Shown: positions 6,338 through 6,819 of the stretch, one piece after another
Layout: every line of letters begins with the position of its first letter
Position numbering within the stretch: the stretch's first letter is position 1
NCBI GenBank assembly: GCA_019751475.1
Contig: JAIENH010000420.1
Location: forward strand, 1-6,819
Reading direction: 5' to 3'
Source: Cyclobacteriaceae bacterium
GTDB lineage: Bacteria; Bacteroidota; Bacteroidia; Cytophagales; Cyclobacteriaceae
Length of the DNA: 6,819 nucleotides
Notes under the pieces: model-generated
Database searches by the model: none
What the model was told of the DNA's origin: nothing
What the model saw: the letters and a program-made list of their open reading frames with translations, nothing else
Program-made: the position numbers and the translations under genes

Positions 6338-6345
6338 ACGGGAGG
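6330..6345 (+). terminator. Short hairpin at the end of the hypothetical gene
   Basis: CCTCC at 6330-6334 and GGAGG at 6341-6345 can pair around a 6-base loop that includes the TGA stop. No T-run follows, so termination by this element alone is doubtful. A palindrome ATGCGCAT sits just downstream at 6349-6356. Confidence 0.2.
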
Positions 6346-6370
6346 TCTATGCGCATGAGTTTCTCAAAAA

Positions 6371-6393
6371 TTCTGCTAACTTGACCAGCAGAA
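6371..6393. promoter_or_regulatory. Perfect 7-bp inverted repeat upstream of the MaoC-like gene
   Basis: TTCTGCT at 6371-6377 and AGCAGAA at 6387-6393 are exact complements with a 9-base spacer (AACTTGACC). The element ends 13 bases before the ATG at 6407. It could be an operator, or a stem-loop in the mRNA leader. On the minus strand the second arm is followed by TTTTT, the look of a terminator, but no minus-strand gene in the window ends here. Confidence 0.4.
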
Positions 6394-6406
6394 AGATGGG
6401 CACCTC

Positions 6407-6819
6407 ATGACCAAAGTAATCATCAGCAGCTTTGCCGAGTTTGAAACATACACTGGCAAGGTGATCGGGGTGTCCGATTACCTGAAAATCACCCAAGATC
6501 AGATCAACAAATTTGCAGACTCAACACTTGACCATCAGTGGATACACACGGATGTGGCGAGGGCTGCTACGGAGAGTCCGTTTAAGAGTACCATTGCGCA
6601 CGGCTACCTGGCACTATCCGTAGTGCCTTACCTGTGGGAACAGATTGCCGAAATTAGAAATATTAAAATGCTGGTTAACTACGGCATTGAGCGATTAAAA
6701 TTCAATCAGCCTGTGCTGGTAAACAACGAAGTGCGACTGAGTGTGCAATTGCATTCAATCACCAACCTGAGAGGCATTGCTAAAGCAGAGATGGAGGTGG
6801 TGCTTGAGATAAAAGACAA
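6407..6819 (+). CDS. MaoC-like (R)-specific enoyl-CoA hydratase (3' end cut by window edge)
   Basis: The frame from ATG 6407 runs open to the right edge, giving 137 complete codons. The sequence matches a MaoC-type hot-dog-fold hydratase. It has the catalytic signature Asp42-x4-His47 (LDHQWIHTD) and then STIAHGYL at 61-68, the second conserved motif of R-hydratases. The strand NYGIERLKFNQPVLV at 91-105 and the beta strands that follow are also typical. Members usually run to about 150 residues, so little is missing. The reaction would be reversible hydration of a trans-2-enoyl-CoA to an (R)-3-hydroxyacyl-CoA in the cytoplasm, as in fatty-acid or polyhydroxyalkanoate metabolism, although many NodN/MaoC homologues have unproven substrates. 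There is no Shine-Dalgarno sequence, and the upstream ATG at 6396 is out of frame and stops at once. Confidence 0.9.
   Translation, partial: MTKVIISSFAEFETYTGKVIGVSDYLKITQDQINKFADSTLDHQWIHTDVARAATESPFKSTIAHGYLALSVVPYLWEQIAEIRNIKMLVNYGIERLKFNQPVLVNNEVRLSVQLHSITNLRGIAKAEMEVVLEIKD

Noticed and set aside
1..6819. Search for CRISPR arrays, tRNAs, insertion sequence ends, toxin-antitoxin pairs or defence genes
   Set aside because: No regularly spaced repeats, cloverleaf-like segments, transposase motifs or defence-family motifs could be seen by eye.

Overview
The window looks like chromosomal DNA of a Bacteroidota bacterium, most likely a Cytophagales-like lineage. This rests on a protein ending in a type IX secretion (T9SS) type A sorting domain, a Bacteroidota-style lipoprotein with a lipocalin-like fold, secreted proteins of the DUF3500 and DUF4038 families, a small Cys4 protein of a kind I associate with this phylum, and the near absence of Shine-Dalgarno sequences at the chosen starts. 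The assignment is inference from protein families; no rRNA or other marker gene is present.

Layout. (1) Positions 1-1717, plus strand: the 3' part of a large surface or secreted Ig-like-repeat protein with a T9SS sorting tail, then, 11 bases after its stop, a small lipoprotein. (2) Positions 1719-2186, minus strand: an exported RidA-family protein that converges on the lipoprotein gene with only one base between the stop codons. (3) A 93-base divergent intergenic region. (4) Positions 2280-4690, plus strand: two probably exported proteins, a DUF3500 protein and an apiosidase-like (DUF4038/GH140-like) putative glycosidase with a C-terminal beta-sandwich domain. (5) Positions 4744-5852, plus strand: a Cys4 zinc-finger-like small protein whose stop overlaps the start of a tropinone-reductase-like short-chain dehydrogenase (ATGA). 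(6) A 158-base gap with no gene. (7) Positions 6011-6337: a 108-residue protein of unknown function. (8) From 6407 to the window edge: a MaoC-like (R)-hydratase, cut off at its 3' end.

How the genes fit together. The first two thirds is dominated by exported products (T9SS cargo, lipoprotein, exported RidA-like protein, DUF3500, glycosidase), which suits a bacterium that works on polymers outside the cell. The last third is cytoplasmic: an oxidoreductase and an enoyl-CoA-hydratase-like enzyme could both serve acyl or ketone metabolism, but nothing in the window fixes their substrates. I see no tRNA, rRNA, CRISPR array, insertion sequence or phage gene, and no convincing new defence or mobile system. 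The most unusual points are the RidA-like protein lacking the family's catalytic arginine, the internal duplication visible in the DUF3500 protein, and a perfect 7-bp inverted repeat just ahead of the MaoC gene.
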